64,000 bases of DNA, from the NCBI RefSeq assembly GCF_900129215.1, contig NZ_FQUQ01000001.1, positions 1,116,001-1,180,000 on the forward strand, given 5' to 3'. The position numbers and the translations under genes are program-made. Positions 52,370 to 61,687 of this stretch are shown here, piece by piece. This DNA is from Pedobacter caeni (GTDB taxonomy: Bacteria; Bacteroidota; Bacteroidia; Sphingobacteriales; Sphingobacteriaceae). Positions within the stretch are counted from its first letter, which is position 1. Every line of letters starts with the position of its first letter. The notes under the pieces are model-generated. The model was not told where the DNA came from, did no database searches, and saw nothing but the letters and a program-made list of their open reading frames with translations.

Positions 52370-53596
52370 TTATCTGCTGAGCTCGTAGTTGCCCACTTCC
52401 TGTCCATTATCGGCAAGCATACTCAGGTGGAGCTTCCGTTCATTGGCTTTCAGCTTGATCAAAGTCCGCTTTCCATCTTTCGGGCCTCCCCCGATGATGA
52501 TTGGAAACTGATGTCCTTCTTCTGGCGGATGAACTTTATAGGTATGGGTATGTCCGCAGATCATGAGGTCAATTTTATATTTATTAAACAAAGGTCCAAA
52601 GACCTCCCTGCAATGCAGGGTTCCATGTCCATCACCAGAATGGTAATGAGGGATGTGCATGATCACCACTTTAAACTTCGCTTTTTTATACGCTTTACTT
52701 TTCAGCTGCGTTTCCAGCCAGATGGCCTGCTTTTTTCGGTAGGTATCAAAATCTATCAGCCCTGCGTAAACCGGATGGTTGTCTTCTTTGTCTTCGCCGG
52801 TATCCAGGGCGATAAAGTGGACTGGTCCTCTGGTAAAACTGAAATACTGTCCTCCATCTAAATTATGAAAATAAGCAGGTAGCTGGCGGGCAAACTTACC
52901 TCTGGTCTCGTGATTGCCACGGACATACATAAAAGGTTTAGTACTGGCGAAAGCAGTTGTACAAGGATTGATCATATTTTTGATGATCTGATTCTCATCA
53001 GTTTGATAATCAAAAATATCCCCGTTAAAGAAGACAAAATCGTAAGGATCATTTCCATTTAAAGCCATCAGCTGAGGGATGCTCTGTGGCCGGTCATGAA
53101 TGTCATTCATGATCAGTAAAGATACTTCGGCAGGATTTAACGCAAGTGTGGTAAATTCATAAGTACTGCTCTCAATGGTCTCTCCATAAGTAATCTTATA
53201 GGGCTCATAGCTTAGGATCTCTTTGGCGTATACCTTATAAGTATATATGGTTCCTGGTTTTAGTTCCTGCAGGCTGACCTTGTGCAGGCGGTCATTTGCA
53301 TCCACCATCCCATCGGTAACGGCATGTGCTTTTTTCGTTGTTCCTCCTTTTTCCTGATATTCGACCCAGCTGTAAGCATCCCTGGCGGTGATCCACATAA
53401 TGGTCATGCCATCCGTTCCGGGATGCTGCAGGTAAGGTTGGGTGAGAAAGGTGTGGCCTTCGGCAGGGAGCGAATCTTTTGATTCCGGTACGGTGCTGTC
53501 TGCCAGAGTTGCGAGTGGTGAGATCGCAAGTCCGAGGATACTTGTTTTGGAAACCAATCCAATAAAGTCCCTGCGTTTAAATTTTTCCTGGTTCAT
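52370..53596 (-). CDS. Secreted purple-acid-phosphatase-like metallophosphoesterase
   Basis: A 408-residue protein. The N-terminus has KRRDFIGLVSKTSILGLAIS, a twin-arginine-type signal. A fibronectin III-like domain follows (about 50-150, MTIMWITARDAYSWVEY), then the metal-binding phosphoesterase domain: MNDIHDRP, NGDIFDY, YVRGNHETRG, VIMHIPHYHSGD and CGHTHTYKV. It acts in the periplasm; the phosphorylated substrate is unknown. Its start region lies between the histidine kinase gene and the uxu genes. Confidence 0.87.
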   Translation of the reverse strand: MNQEKFKRRDFIGLVSKTSILGLAISPLATLADSTVPESKDSLPAEGHTFLTQPYLQHPGTDGMTIMWITARDAYSWVEYQEKGGTTKKAHAVTDGMVDANDRLHKVSLQELKPGTIYTYKVYAKEILSYEPYKITYGETIESSTYEFTTLALNPAEVSLLIMNDIHDRPQSIPQLMALNGNDPYDFVFFNGDIFDYQTDENQIIKNMINPCTTAFASTKPFMYVRGNHETRGKFARQLPAYFHNLDGGQYFSFTRGPVHFIALDTGEDKEDNHPVYAGLIDFDTYRKKQAIWLETQLKSKAYKKAKFKVVIMHIPHYHSGDGHGTLHCREVFGPLFNKYKIDLMICGHTHTYKVHPPEEGHQFPIIIGGGPKDGKRTLIKLKANERKLHLSMLADNGQEVGNYELSR

Positions 53597-53660
53597 ATTT
53601 GTGGTTGAAATGAACCTGCAAATAAAGCTTTTAGCCTACGTAATTACAAAGATTAAATGA

Positions 53661-54914
53661 TTAAAAAACGATGATAAAAGAATGTTTTTCATTTTCATAC
53701 TTATAGCTCAGTTTAAAACCATATAAATTGCAAATTTGCCGCGAAATGGCCAGTCCGAGGCCCATTCCTTCTGAGCTGGCGTTTTTGTTAAAGCGTTCAA
53801 ATGTTCTGCTTTCGTCAAGCGCAGTGGCGGGGCTGGTATTGCTGAAGACCAGTTGATCTGGCCTTAACTCCACATCGATATGGCCTGATTTCAAATTATG
53901 CCGGATGGCATTGCTCAAAAGGTTATTCAATAACATATCTGCCAGATACTTGCTCATGGAAACTTCTTTCTCCTGAAGGTTCAGCTGGATACTGATCCCG
54001 CTGGACTGGAGCAATTCCATGAATTGCCTTGCCTTTTGGTTCAGCATTTCTTTCAAATCTATCGGCTCCTCGTTTTTGATCAGGTTGTTTTCAATTTTTG
54101 CCAATAGCAGTAAAGAATGACTTAGGCGCGATAAGCGGCCTACTGCCAGGTAAATGTCTTCAATGAGTTCCCCCTGTTTATCGCTGAAACCTTCTGTTTG
54201 CAATAAGGTATCGAGCTTTGAATTGATCACGGCAAGTGGGGTCATCATTTCATGCGAAGCATTGTCTGTAAAGGATTTCAGTTCTTTATAGTCCTCCTTA
54301 ACCCGTTGCGACATGGATGAAACCGCCTGATTAAGTTCCCTAAATTCATCGATTTTAGTAAACTCGGCATTGATCTCATTTTTACCTGTTAGATTAAAGG
54401 TCTTTATCTGATCCAGGATATTGTAAAATGGTCTCCATAAACTACTTAATAAGAACCGGTTAATCAAAAACAGGATCAGCAGTAGAAAGGCAATAATAAC
54501 CAGGGTGATGAGGAAAATAAGTTTAACCAGCCCTTCTGCTTCTACCCTGGATTTAATGATGGTCACTTCGAAATCCTGTCCATTGACCTTGATGTAGGTA
54601 AGCAGACTTCTGCCGGGTTCATTTTCATTTTCCTTCTCATTCAGGTAGACACAATTGCTAAAGCTCCTTCCGCTCGTATCCTCCTTTTTGACCAGTCGGT
54701 AAGCCACCTTCTGATCATGAAAGTCTGCGGGAAGTGGCAGTTTATGATAGGTTTTGACATAGGCATTGATCTCATTTTCTTCAATTCTAAGATCTCTGTC
54801 CAGTTTTTCTGTTAATATAAAGTGGATGGCGATATAGTATATTACCCCTGTGAGGAGCAGCACGATCAAAGAGACAAAGAGGTTGACTCTGTTGTATTGA
54901 CTGGCCAGTTTCAT
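53661..54914 (-). CDS. Sensor histidine kinase (HisKA/HATPase)
   Basis: A 417-residue kinase with two membrane helices (about 10-33 and 133-160) flanking a periplasmic domain of about 100 residues. HisKA has FTDNASHEMMTPLAVINSKLD. N, F and G boxes are LLNNLLSNAIRHN, FERFNKN and GMGLGLAISRQICNLYG. It starts four bases inside the response regulator gene (ATGA overlap), so the pair is co-translated. The signal is unknown. Confidence 0.9.
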   Translation of the reverse strand: MKLASQYNRVNLFVSLIVLLLTGVIYYIAIHFILTEKLDRDLRIEENEINAYVKTYHKLPLPADFHDQKVAYRLVKKEDTSGRSFSNCVYLNEKENENEPGRSLLTYIKVNGQDFEVTIIKSRVEAEGLVKLIFLITLVIIAFLLLILFLINRFLLSSLWRPFYNILDQIKTFNLTGKNEINAEFTKIDEFRELNQAVSSMSQRVKEDYKELKSFTDNASHEMMTPLAVINSKLDTLLQTEGFSDKQGELIEDIYLAVGRLSRLSHSLLLLAKIENNLIKNEEPIDLKEMLNQKARQFMELLQSSGISIQLNLQEKEVSMSKYLADMLLNNLLSNAIRHNLKSGHIDVELRPDQLVFSNTSPATALDESRTFERFNKNASSEGMGLGLAISRQICNLYGFKLSYKYENEKHSFIIVF

Positions 54915-55588
54915 ATGTTTTCGAACTTATATCCTACCCCATACATTGATTTGATATAATCTTTACATCCTGCTTCCATTAATTTTTTCCTCAGGTTTTT
55001 GATGTGTGTATAAATGAAGTCAAAATCATCCGAGAGGTCAATTTCATCTCCCCAAAGGTGCTCTGCGATGGCATTTTTTGTCACGACCTTGCGTTGATTG
55101 GCAATGAAATAAACCAGCAGGTCAAATTCCTTTTTGGTCAGGTTCAGCAAACGCTCATTTACATTGACTTTCATTGCTTGTGTATCAATACTGATCTCAT
55201 TAAAAACAATGGTGTTATTGCCATCAAAGCTTTTTCTGCGGACAATTGCAGTGACTCTTGCCTGGAGTTCTGAAAGGTGAAAGGGTTTCACCAGATAGTC
55301 ATCTGCGCCCAGATTAAGGCCATCTACTTTATCATCCAGCGAATGCCGGGCAGAGATGATCAATACCCCGTCTTTCTTATTCATTTTTTTTAATGCCTTC
55401 AGGATTTCCATTCCTTCTCCACCGGGAAGACTGAGGTCCAGCAAGATACAATCATAGTTGTAAATGTTGATCTTTTCCATGGCAACAGGAAAATCACAGG
55501 CAACTTCACAGATATTTCCTTCTGCATTGAAATAAGCAAGTATACTTTCCCGAAGTGACTGTTCATCTTCAATTAATAGTAATTTCAT
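54911..55588 (-). CDS. OmpR/PhoB-family response regulator
   Basis: A 225-residue regulator with a receiver domain (LLIEDEQSLRES, phospho-acceptor Asp in CILLDLSLPGGEG near 51, DDYLVKPFHLSEL) and an OmpR-type winged helix (LTKKEFDLLVYFIANQRKVV ... YTHIKNLRKKL ... YGVGYKFE). Partner of the kinase whose gene overlaps it. The LTA-synthase-like gene 64 bases upstream on the same strand is a possible target. Confidence 0.92.
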   Translation of the reverse strand: MKLLLIEDEQSLRESILAYFNAEGNICEVACDFPVAMEKINIYNYDCILLDLSLPGGEGMEILKALKKMNKKDGVLIISARHSLDDKVDGLNLGADDYLVKPFHLSELQARVTAIVRRKSFDGNNTIVFNEISIDTQAMKVNVNERLLNLTKKEFDLLVYFIANQRKVVTKNAIAEHLWGDEIDLSDDFDFIYTHIKNLRKKLMEAGCKDYIKSMYGVGYKFENI

Positions 55589-55652
55589 CGGACAAAGGTT
55601 TCTGTATGCGTTTCAAGTTAATAATTATTTATGGATGTAAGCCAGCATTTAT

Positions 55653-57611
55653 TTATTGGTGTAAACCACCATTCTTAAAAAGATCGTAAGCGGTCTGATA
55701 ATTGGCAATGGCTTCCTTTACCACACCCCCTGAAAAGAGCCGGGGTACCTGCTCATTTTGTTTCTTATGATAGATAAACGTATTTACTTTTTTCTGAGGG
55801 CCAAGAATAACCAGACTATCTTTTTTCAGGTAAGCCAATTTTTGGTAAGTTCCCAGCAATATCCGGGGGACATAATCCGGGGCCAGGACATTCTTTCCAT
55901 AAAAGTTACTTTCGTAAGTCCAGCCAAACAGGTTAAATAAGGTTGGATAAAGGTCTATCTGGGAGCACACTTTACTAACCTCTACTTTTCTGGAACCCGG
56001 CAAATTTAAAACCAGACAAGGAATATGGTATTTACTGATGTCAATTTCATTCTTACCAGCGCTACTGGCACAATGGTCTGCAACGATAATGATGACCGTG
56101 TTTTTAAACCAGGCTTTAGTATTCATCTGTCGGATAAACTGACCAATTGCGTAATCGGTATACCTTAAAGCACCAGATCTTCCGGTACCTGAGGGTATGT
56201 TTATTTTGCCCTTAGGATAGGTAAATGGACGGTGGTTAGAAGTGGTCATGACGAAGCTATAAAATGGTTTCCCATTTTTAAACTGTTCATCACTGCCCCT
56301 GATGACCGCACTGTATAAATCTTCATCACTAATCCCCCAGGCATTCTCAAAATGCACCTCAGGATCTGTGATGATGGTTCTTTTAGTCAGATAGTGATCT
56401 CCGGCCATTACCCTTCTTCCTCTATCTGTGATGTTATAGCCGTTACTGCCAAAGTATTGATTCATATTGTCGAAATAGCCATCCCCACCGTAATAGAAAG
56501 TACGGTCATATCCCGCTTTTTCAAAAATGTTCCCAATGGTGGTCAAACTGCCATTGTCAGGACGGCGGACGATGCTACTTCCCGGTGTGGGCGGAATGCC
56601 CAGGGACAAGGCTTCCATTCCCCGGACGGTTCTGGTTCCGGTGGCATACATATTGGTAAACAACAGATTTGAGGAGGCCAGGGAGTCCAATACCGGTGTT
56701 AAATTTTCCTTATTTCCGAAATGCGACATAAAATCAGCACTGAGGCTTTCTACAGTGATCATGATCACATTGGGTTTATAAGAAGTTCCTGTCCCGGTAA
56801 TGTTTCTTTTGATGCTTCTGCTATTGCTCAGGTAGCTGCTGTTTTTTTCCTTCAATTGAGACCTGATCAGGCGATAAGCTTCGGGCTCACTCAATTGCTG
56901 ATAAAAATGATTGTAGTTGAGTTCATTATTTTTAAAGGCTGAGAAAATCGAATATATGCCTGCTTTGGACAGTTCATCATGGTACCTGTTTTCTCCCTGT
57001 TCTGCCCAGGAATTGTTCACAAACAATCCAAAAAAAAGTGCCAAAAGGACGATGGTACCGGAAATCATCCCCCTGATTTTTATAGACGTATCTGATTGAA
57101 AAAGGGCTTGAAAAACACCCATTTTTATCAGAAGCCAAAGCACAAAAATGCTCATCAGTAAAACACCACCAATGAGTAATGGCAGTGGATAAGATTCATT
57201 AATATTATGGATCACTTCATAGGTATAGACCAGATAATCGACCGCAATAAAGTTAAAACGGCTATCAAATTCCTGCCAGAAAGTAAGCTCTGCGAAGAAG
57301 GAAAACACAGCAATAATTACCATGAACAGCAAGCCGGTATAGCTCATGAAAATATTAAGCCAGGACTTGATAAAGCGCTGTGGCAGAATAAATAAATACA
57401 AAGAATAAAACAGTGTAAGAAAGGCGGATACACCAAGGTCATAACACAAACCCTGTAAGAAAATCCGGGCAAGGGAAAGGAAGGAAAAATCTGTTTTTCC
57501 TAATGTAGCTGTCACCAGTCCGAGACGAATCAGGAACGACGCGGCTATAAAGACAGCTACAAAAGAAAAAAGCACACTGTACCTCGTTTTGAACAAAAAT
57601 AATGAGTTCAT
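55653..57611 (-). CDS. LTA-synthase-like sulfatase-family membrane protein
   Basis: A 652-residue protein with five N-terminal membrane helices (to about residue 205) and a sulfatase-type catalytic domain. VIMITVESLSADFM and the nucleophile Thr in ATGTRTVRGMEAL near 320 are typical of phosphoglycerol or phosphoethanolamine transferases, as is VIIIVADHCASS. Gram-negative members usually modify lipids or glycans of the envelope. Downstream genes are the two-component pair. Confidence 0.88.
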   Translation of the reverse strand: MNSLFLFKTRYSVLFSFVAVFIAASFLIRLGLVTATLGKTDFSFLSLARIFLQGLCYDLGVSAFLTLFYSLYLFILPQRFIKSWLNIFMSYTGLLFMVIIAVFSFFAELTFWQEFDSRFNFIAVDYLVYTYEVIHNINESYPLPLLIGGVLLMSIFVLWLLIKMGVFQALFQSDTSIKIRGMISGTIVLLALFFGLFVNNSWAEQGENRYHDELSKAGIYSIFSAFKNNELNYNHFYQQLSEPEAYRLIRSQLKEKNSSYLSNSRSIKRNITGTGTSYKPNVIMITVESLSADFMSHFGNKENLTPVLDSLASSNLLFTNMYATGTRTVRGMEALSLGIPPTPGSSIVRRPDNGSLTTIGNIFEKAGYDRTFYYGGDGYFDNMNQYFGSNGYNITDRGRRVMAGDHYLTKRTIITDPEVHFENAWGISDEDLYSAVIRGSDEQFKNGKPFYSFVMTTSNHRPFTYPKGKINIPSGTGRSGALRYTDYAIGQFIRQMNTKAWFKNTVIIIVADHCASSAGKNEIDISKYHIPCLVLNLPGSRKVEVSKVCSQIDLYPTLFNLFGWTYESNFYGKNVLAPDYVPRILLGTYQKLAYLKKDSLVILGPQKKVNTFIYHKKQNEQVPRLFSGGVVKEAIANYQTAYDLFKNGGLHQ

Positions 57612-57711
57612 AAGACCATATCTGATATCGTCAAATGTACTTCTGCATTCTGAAGTAAAACTGAAGTTGAACAGTGCTTTCTACCTAATTTAAAGGCGAA
57701 AGACCGGAATT

Positions 57712-57753
57712 ACCAGAGGCTTAACATTTTTCAAAAAATGAAAGGCCTCTGGT
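57712..57753 (-). terminator. Hairpin after the XRE gene
   Basis: ACCAGAGGC at 57712-57720 and GCCTCTGGT at 57745-57753 are perfect arms, with a further CATTTT/AAAATG pair inside. No T run, so termination is uncertain. Confidence 0.45.
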
Positions 57754-57770
57754 GCCCCGGGTGTTAAAGA

Positions 57771-58109
57771 TTAAGCAATTTTGTTGCGCTGATCTTCCTT
57801 ATCATATAAGTCGATCAGTTTACTTTGCAAACGGATTACAGAACTTTCCAACTGACTGATTTTTTCTTTCAGTTGTTCAATAATCTGAATGTGTTCACTT
57901 ACTCCTTCTTCCCCAACATCGAGAAACTCTCTTAAACTTAATCCATGAACTTCTGCGATCTGATTGATGCGGCTAAAGTTTGGATCAGTAATACTCGTCT
58001 CTAATTTTGAGTACGCTGGAATAGAAATGTCCAGCAGATCGGCCATCGCTTTTTGGTTGACCCCTTTTTTTTGTCTTAAAATTCTAAATTTCTCCCCTAA
58101 TGTTTTCAT
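57771..58109 (-). CDS. XRE-family helix-turn-helix protein with coiled coil
   Basis: A 112-residue protein. The XRE domain fills residues 5-65 (FRILRQKKGVNQKAMADLLDISIPAYSKLETSITDPNFSRI). A leucine-heptad tail (IEQLKEKISQLESSVIRLQSKLIDLY) probably gives dimers. No partner protein gene is adjacent, so it looks like a stand-alone regulator. Confidence 0.85.
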   Translation of the reverse strand: MKTLGEKFRILRQKKGVNQKAMADLLDISIPAYSKLETSITDPNFSRINQIAEVHGLSLREFLDVGEEGVSEHIQIIEQLKEKISQLESSVIRLQSKLIDLYDKEDQRNKIA

Positions 58110-58251
58110 AATGAATATTATTATTTTTAATAACCCCTAATTGAAATAAATTTAAGAAATATTAAATATAATATTATCATATTATTACAAAATTTTGAAA
58201 AAAATAATCAAAGCTGACTTTTTAGCCCTCAGATTTAGGGTAAAAAAGGGC

Positions 58252-58293
58252 AAAAAAAAGACGTTAAATCACCTACAATTTAGCGTCTTTTTT
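58252..58293. terminator. Bidirectional terminator
   Basis: AAAAGACGTTAAAT (58256-58269) pairs with ATTTAGCGTCTTTT (58278-58291), one mismatch, with A and T runs on both sides. It follows the small membrane protein gene on the minus strand. Confidence 0.8.
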
Positions 58294-58388
58294 GGCCTTG
58301 ATCCGGCAATAGGAAACGTTTTTTCGGTTTTCCCTCATGTCACCACTTTCGCCCATAATCGACTGTTTATGAGCGAAATAAAAGGCGA

Positions 58389-58604
58389 TTATTTTTTAGT
58401 TTGCCTTAATATAAAGGCCCCTAACATCAGTGCAACCGCCAATCCCGAAAGCCCTGGAAAAAGGATGAATAAATATAAAACTCCAGCAACCAGGACTAAA
58501 GCGACAATAAATAAAAAACCTTGTAAAAAAGTCTCCATTTTGAAGGCTGCCACGAGTGCAAACACTAAAAAGGTTATAGCAAGTACGGTTAAAAACATAT
58601 GCAA
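58389..58604 (-). CDS. Small membrane protein
   Basis: A 71-residue, very hydrophobic protein with two or three membrane helices (FLTVLAITFLVFALVAAF, FLFIVALVLVAGVLYLFI, LAVALMLGAFIL). No family recognised. It is a single gene closed by the terminator at 58252-58293; composition and codon use look genuine, and the opposite-strand frame looks like a shadow. Confidence 0.6.
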   Translation of the reverse strand: MHMFLTVLAITFLVFALVAAFKMETFLQGFLFIVALVLVAGVLYLFILFPGLSGLAVALMLGAFILRQTKK

Positions 58605-58723
58605 AGATGCATTTCCTATGTTAAGTTAACGTTAAGAAATGCGAATTGGCTCTTTTTTTTATAAAAAAATAACAGAATAAATGTTAAAAATTACAGAAAT
58701 CTAAATGGGAAAGTCAAGGCTTG

Positions 58724-58774
58724 GCTTCCACAAAAAAGACCAGCATGAAACATGCTGGTCTTTTTTGTGGAAGC
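58724..58774. terminator. 24-base-pair perfect hairpin terminator
   Basis: Arms 58724-58747 and 58751-58774 are perfectly complementary with a three-base loop. Internal A and T runs allow it to work in both directions. It lies 14 bases after the stop of the GH109 gene. Confidence 0.85.
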
Positions 58775-58788
58775 TTTGTATCCGTAGC

Positions 58789-60141
58789 TTAATAATCGTC
58801 GTTTAAGGCGAAGATTGGTTTCCTGGTCATCCAGTTTCCGCTGGTAAAATCAGGGAAGTCTATGGTTTCATTTCCAAGTTCTATAGATTGCTCACTTAAC
58901 GGCGTGATGGCGCTCCATGCTGCAGCATCATATACATCTAAAGGAGTAGGTTCATTTCTTTTGGCTGCTTCGATAAAGGCGTGGATCACGAAGAAGTCCA
59001 TCCCACCATGACCCGCACCCTGCGCATCATTGCCATATTTTTTCCAAAGCGGGTGGTCATATTTATCCAGCCATTCTTTTGCAGGATCCCATGCATGCGG
59101 TTTACTCACACCTTCTACATAGATACTTTTATTGACGTCCATCCACAGGCCTTTGGTTCCCTGAACCCTGAAACCTAATGAATATGGTCTTGGTAAATTG
59201 GTATCGTGTTGTAAAATGATCGTTTCTCCGTTTGCACAGTCGATGGTAGTGGTCACGATGTCTCCCAAACGGAAGTTCACTTTCGCATTTGGATGACTTT
59301 CCCCACCTTTCTCTACGATATAGTTATGTAGTCCTCTTGATTTAGTAGCAAATGAGTTTAGCTTTAAAAACTTGTTGCCACGGTTGATGTTCACACATTG
59401 CGCAACCGGGCCGATTCCATGAGTCGGGTATAAATCACCGTTACGGTGTACAGAGTGATTCGTTCTCCATTTGGCCTCAGAGAATCCTTTTTCATTAAAT
59501 TCCACGCCACCACCATAAGGTTTTACGCCATCGTTGAATTTAACCTCCCTAAGGTCATGCTGATAACCGCCCTGAAGGTGCAGCATTTCTCCAAATACGC
59601 CCTGACGTACCATATTTAAAGCAGCCAAAACATCTCTTCTGTAACAAACGTTCTCCAACATCATCACATGTCCGTTGTTTTTCTCTGCTGCCTGTACCAC
59701 ATCCCAATGGTCCTGAAGGGTAATTCCCAACATCACTTCCGTAGCTACATATTTAATTCCTGCTTCCAGAGATTTGATGATCATCGGTTTGTGTAATTCC
59801 CATGGGGTTGCAATAACGATTGCTTTTAAACCTTTTGTTTCCAGTAGTTTCTTCCAGGCATTCTCATCACCTGTATAGATTTTAGGCATTGGCTTACCAC
59901 TTTTTGCGATCAGAGCTTTTGCTGAATTCAGCATTCTTTCTTCTACATCGCAGATCGCCACCAATTCCACATCATCCCTTTTCAATAAAAGATCAAGATG
60001 ATTCTGGCCTCTCAATCCAACACCAATCATGGCTACTTTTATCTTCTCCGCTTTAGTACCGGCAAAAATAGATTGCTCAGGTAAAACAGTCAGGGCTGCG
60101 GCAGTGATGCCACTACTTCTCACAAATTGTCTTCTGTTCAT
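58789..60141 (-). CDS. GH109 family glycosidase (NAD-dependent, Gfo/Idh/MocA fold)
   Basis: A 450-residue exported protein with a twin-arginine-like start (MNRRQFVRSSG). The NAD site is KVAMIGVGLRGQNH. The GH109 signatures LENVCYRRDVLAALNMVRQG, GYQHDLREV, NGDLYPTHGIGP and GAGHGGMDFFV are all present, and the end (FALNDDY) matches the family. Characterised members are alpha-N-acetylgalactosaminidases working through an NAD-dependent redox step. Next to a LacI regulator and a hexosamine-kinase-like gene, a role in GalNAc or related sugar release is likely. Confidence 0.9.
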   Translation of the reverse strand: MNRRQFVRSSGITAAALTVLPEQSIFAGTKAEKIKVAMIGVGLRGQNHLDLLLKRDDVELVAICDVEERMLNSAKALIAKSGKPMPKIYTGDENAWKKLLETKGLKAIVIATPWELHKPMIIKSLEAGIKYVATEVMLGITLQDHWDVVQAAEKNNGHVMMLENVCYRRDVLAALNMVRQGVFGEMLHLQGGYQHDLREVKFNDGVKPYGGGVEFNEKGFSEAKWRTNHSVHRNGDLYPTHGIGPVAQCVNINRGNKFLKLNSFATKSRGLHNYIVEKGGESHPNAKVNFRLGDIVTTTIDCANGETIILQHDTNLPRPYSLGFRVQGTKGLWMDVNKSIYVEGVSKPHAWDPAKEWLDKYDHPLWKKYGNDAQGAGHGGMDFFVIHAFIEAAKRNEPTPLDVYDAAAWSAITPLSEQSIELGNETIDFPDFTSGNWMTRKPIFALNDDY

Positions 60142-60269
60142 AACTTATTTAGTTCATTATATATGTTCGGTTCAAATTAATCCTGCTCCGGGTATCCACA
60201 GGGTGATTAATCGAATACAAGGTATATACTATAATAGTAACCCCACAACCTAAGCCTAAAAAAAAACAC

Positions 60270-60280
60270 GCAAACGTTTG
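60270..60280. promoter_or_regulatory. LacI operator copy A (GCAAACGTTTG)
   Basis: Sits 129 bases before the GH109 start codon. Same core as copies B and C. Confidence 0.6.
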
Positions 60281-60444
60281 ATATTTTATGCGCTTTCCCT
60301 GTTTTTAAAACATCCCAAACAAAAAAAAACTGATTTAAGAGAATTGTAACAATTATATGATCATTTTTAAACCAAATACCTGCATCATTTAGAAAAACAG
60401 CAATAATCGGGAAGCAAAAACACGTTTTTTATCTTCAAAATATC

Positions 60445-60474
60445 GCCTGAAATTTAAATTCAGGCTTTTATTTT
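60445..60474 (+). terminator. Terminator-like hairpin upstream of the LacI gene
   Basis: GCCTGAA (60445-60451) and TTCAGGC (60459-60465) with a 7-base loop, followed by TTTTATTTT on the plus strand. It sits just before operator copy B, in a gap (60142-60588) that has no gene. It may end a leader transcript or block read-through into lacI. Confidence 0.6.
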
Positions 60475-60477
60475 CAA

Positions 60478-60489
60478 GCAAACGTTTGC
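60478..60489. promoter_or_regulatory. LacI operator copy B (GCAAACGTTTGC)
   Basis: Perfect 12-base palindrome with a central CG, 100 bases before the LacI start codon; likely autoregulation. Confidence 0.75.
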
Positions 60490-60588
60490 GCACATTTTTG
60501 TACATTAGGAAGCCATTATGACCGATATAAGAATTGTTTTTTAAAATTATTCAAGGTTATTGAAAGTTTATTCTAATATTTGAATATC

Positions 60589-61608
60589 ATGTCTGATAAA
60601 CCTACCACGATTAAAGAAATAGCCAAAATACTTAAGATCTCGGTTTCCACCGTTTCAAGGGCTTTAAATGACCATTCCAGTATCGGCTTAACAACAAAGA
60701 TGAGGGTTAAAAAGCTCGCTATGGAGTTAAATTACGAGCCAAATCAAAAGGCCATTCAGTTCTTACAGGGCAAGTCTCATATAATAGGTGTGATTTTACC
60801 GGAGTTATCTGAGTCATTTTTCTCTACTGCAATCAGTGGTATTGAGGATGTGGCTTACAAAAGAAACTATACGGTTTTACTTGCCCAGTCGCATGATGAT
60901 GCCGATCGGGAGAAACTGCTCGTTGAAAAGATGAAAACCCAACGGGTAGATGGTTTATTGGTTTCTGTTTCCAAAACCACCAGCACCTATGAGCATTTTG
61001 AAGTTTTCAAGAAGCTGAACATTCCCGTGGTATTTTTTGACCGCATCCCTCCTATTAAAGACATTCACTATGTGGCCTCTAACCTGGAAAACGGAACCTA
61101 TGAAGCCGTTAATTTCCTATTGAAAAAGGGACACCGTACCATAGGAATGATCAATGGTCCTACCACATTGGTGGCCAGCCATGAACGGAAAGAAGGCTAC
61201 ATAAAGGCCATGATATCCAACCGTTTAAAGTTTGACCCCTCCTTAATCGTGAGCTGCGACCTCTCGGAAGATGGTACCATTGATGTGATGAACACCATGC
61301 TGAACCATAGGCGTAAACCTACTGCAATCGTTACCTTTAATGATTATGTGGCTTTATTTGCCATGCGTTATACCCGTTCCCTGGAGCTGGAAGGCATAGA
61401 TTTTGTCAGCTATGCGAACCTTCCGATTATCAACTATATGGATTACACCCCGATTGCTTCGGTAGAGCAGTTTCCATACAAGCAAGGTAAGAAAGCAGCC
61501 GACATTTTAATCGACCTGATCAACAGGCCAAAAAACGAAACCGGAACGGAACAGGCTTATTTTAACGTAGTTGTAGAATCCGAGCTGATCGTCCCAACCC
61601 CTAAATAA
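60589..61608 (+). CDS. LacI-family regulator of the amino-sugar locus
   Basis: A 339-residue LacI protein with helix-turn-helix TTIKEIAKILKISVSTVSRALNDHS, a hinge, and the sugar-binding domain (IIGVILPELSESFF, VVFFDRI, TAIVTFNDYVALFAM). The ATG at 60589 is preferred to a TTG three codons upstream. Three GCAAACGTTTG palindromes, one before its own gene, one before the divergent GH109 gene, one before the kinase gene, outline its regulon. Confidence 0.92.
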   Translation: MSDKPTTIKEIAKILKISVSTVSRALNDHSSIGLTTKMRVKKLAMELNYEPNQKAIQFLQGKSHIIGVILPELSESFFSTAISGIEDVAYKRNYTVLLAQSHDDADREKLLVEKMKTQRVDGLLVSVSKTTSTYEHFEVFKKLNIPVVFFDRIPPIKDIHYVASNLENGTYEAVNFLLKKGHRTIGMINGPTTLVASHERKEGYIKAMISNRLKFDPSLIVSCDLSEDGTIDVMNTMLNHRRKPTAIVTFNDYVALFAMRYTRSLELEGIDFVSYANLPIINYMDYTPIASVEQFPYKQGKKAADILIDLINRPKNETGTEQAYFNVVVESELIVPTPK

Positions 61609-61614
61609 TTTTGC

Positions 61615-61626
61615 GCAAACGTTTGC
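61615..61626. promoter_or_regulatory. LacI operator copy C (GCAAACGTTTGC)
   Basis: Second perfect 12-base copy, 61 bases before the kinase-like gene. Confidence 0.75.
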
Positions 61627-61687
61627 TCAATGGTTTAATGACTTAAATAATTACGTTTGAATTCTGTAACCAATTCTGATAAGACGC

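Noticed and set aside
58195..58629. Plus-strand frame of 144 codons
   Set aside because: It runs across a bidirectional terminator and antisense to the small membrane protein; composition is that of a shadow frame.
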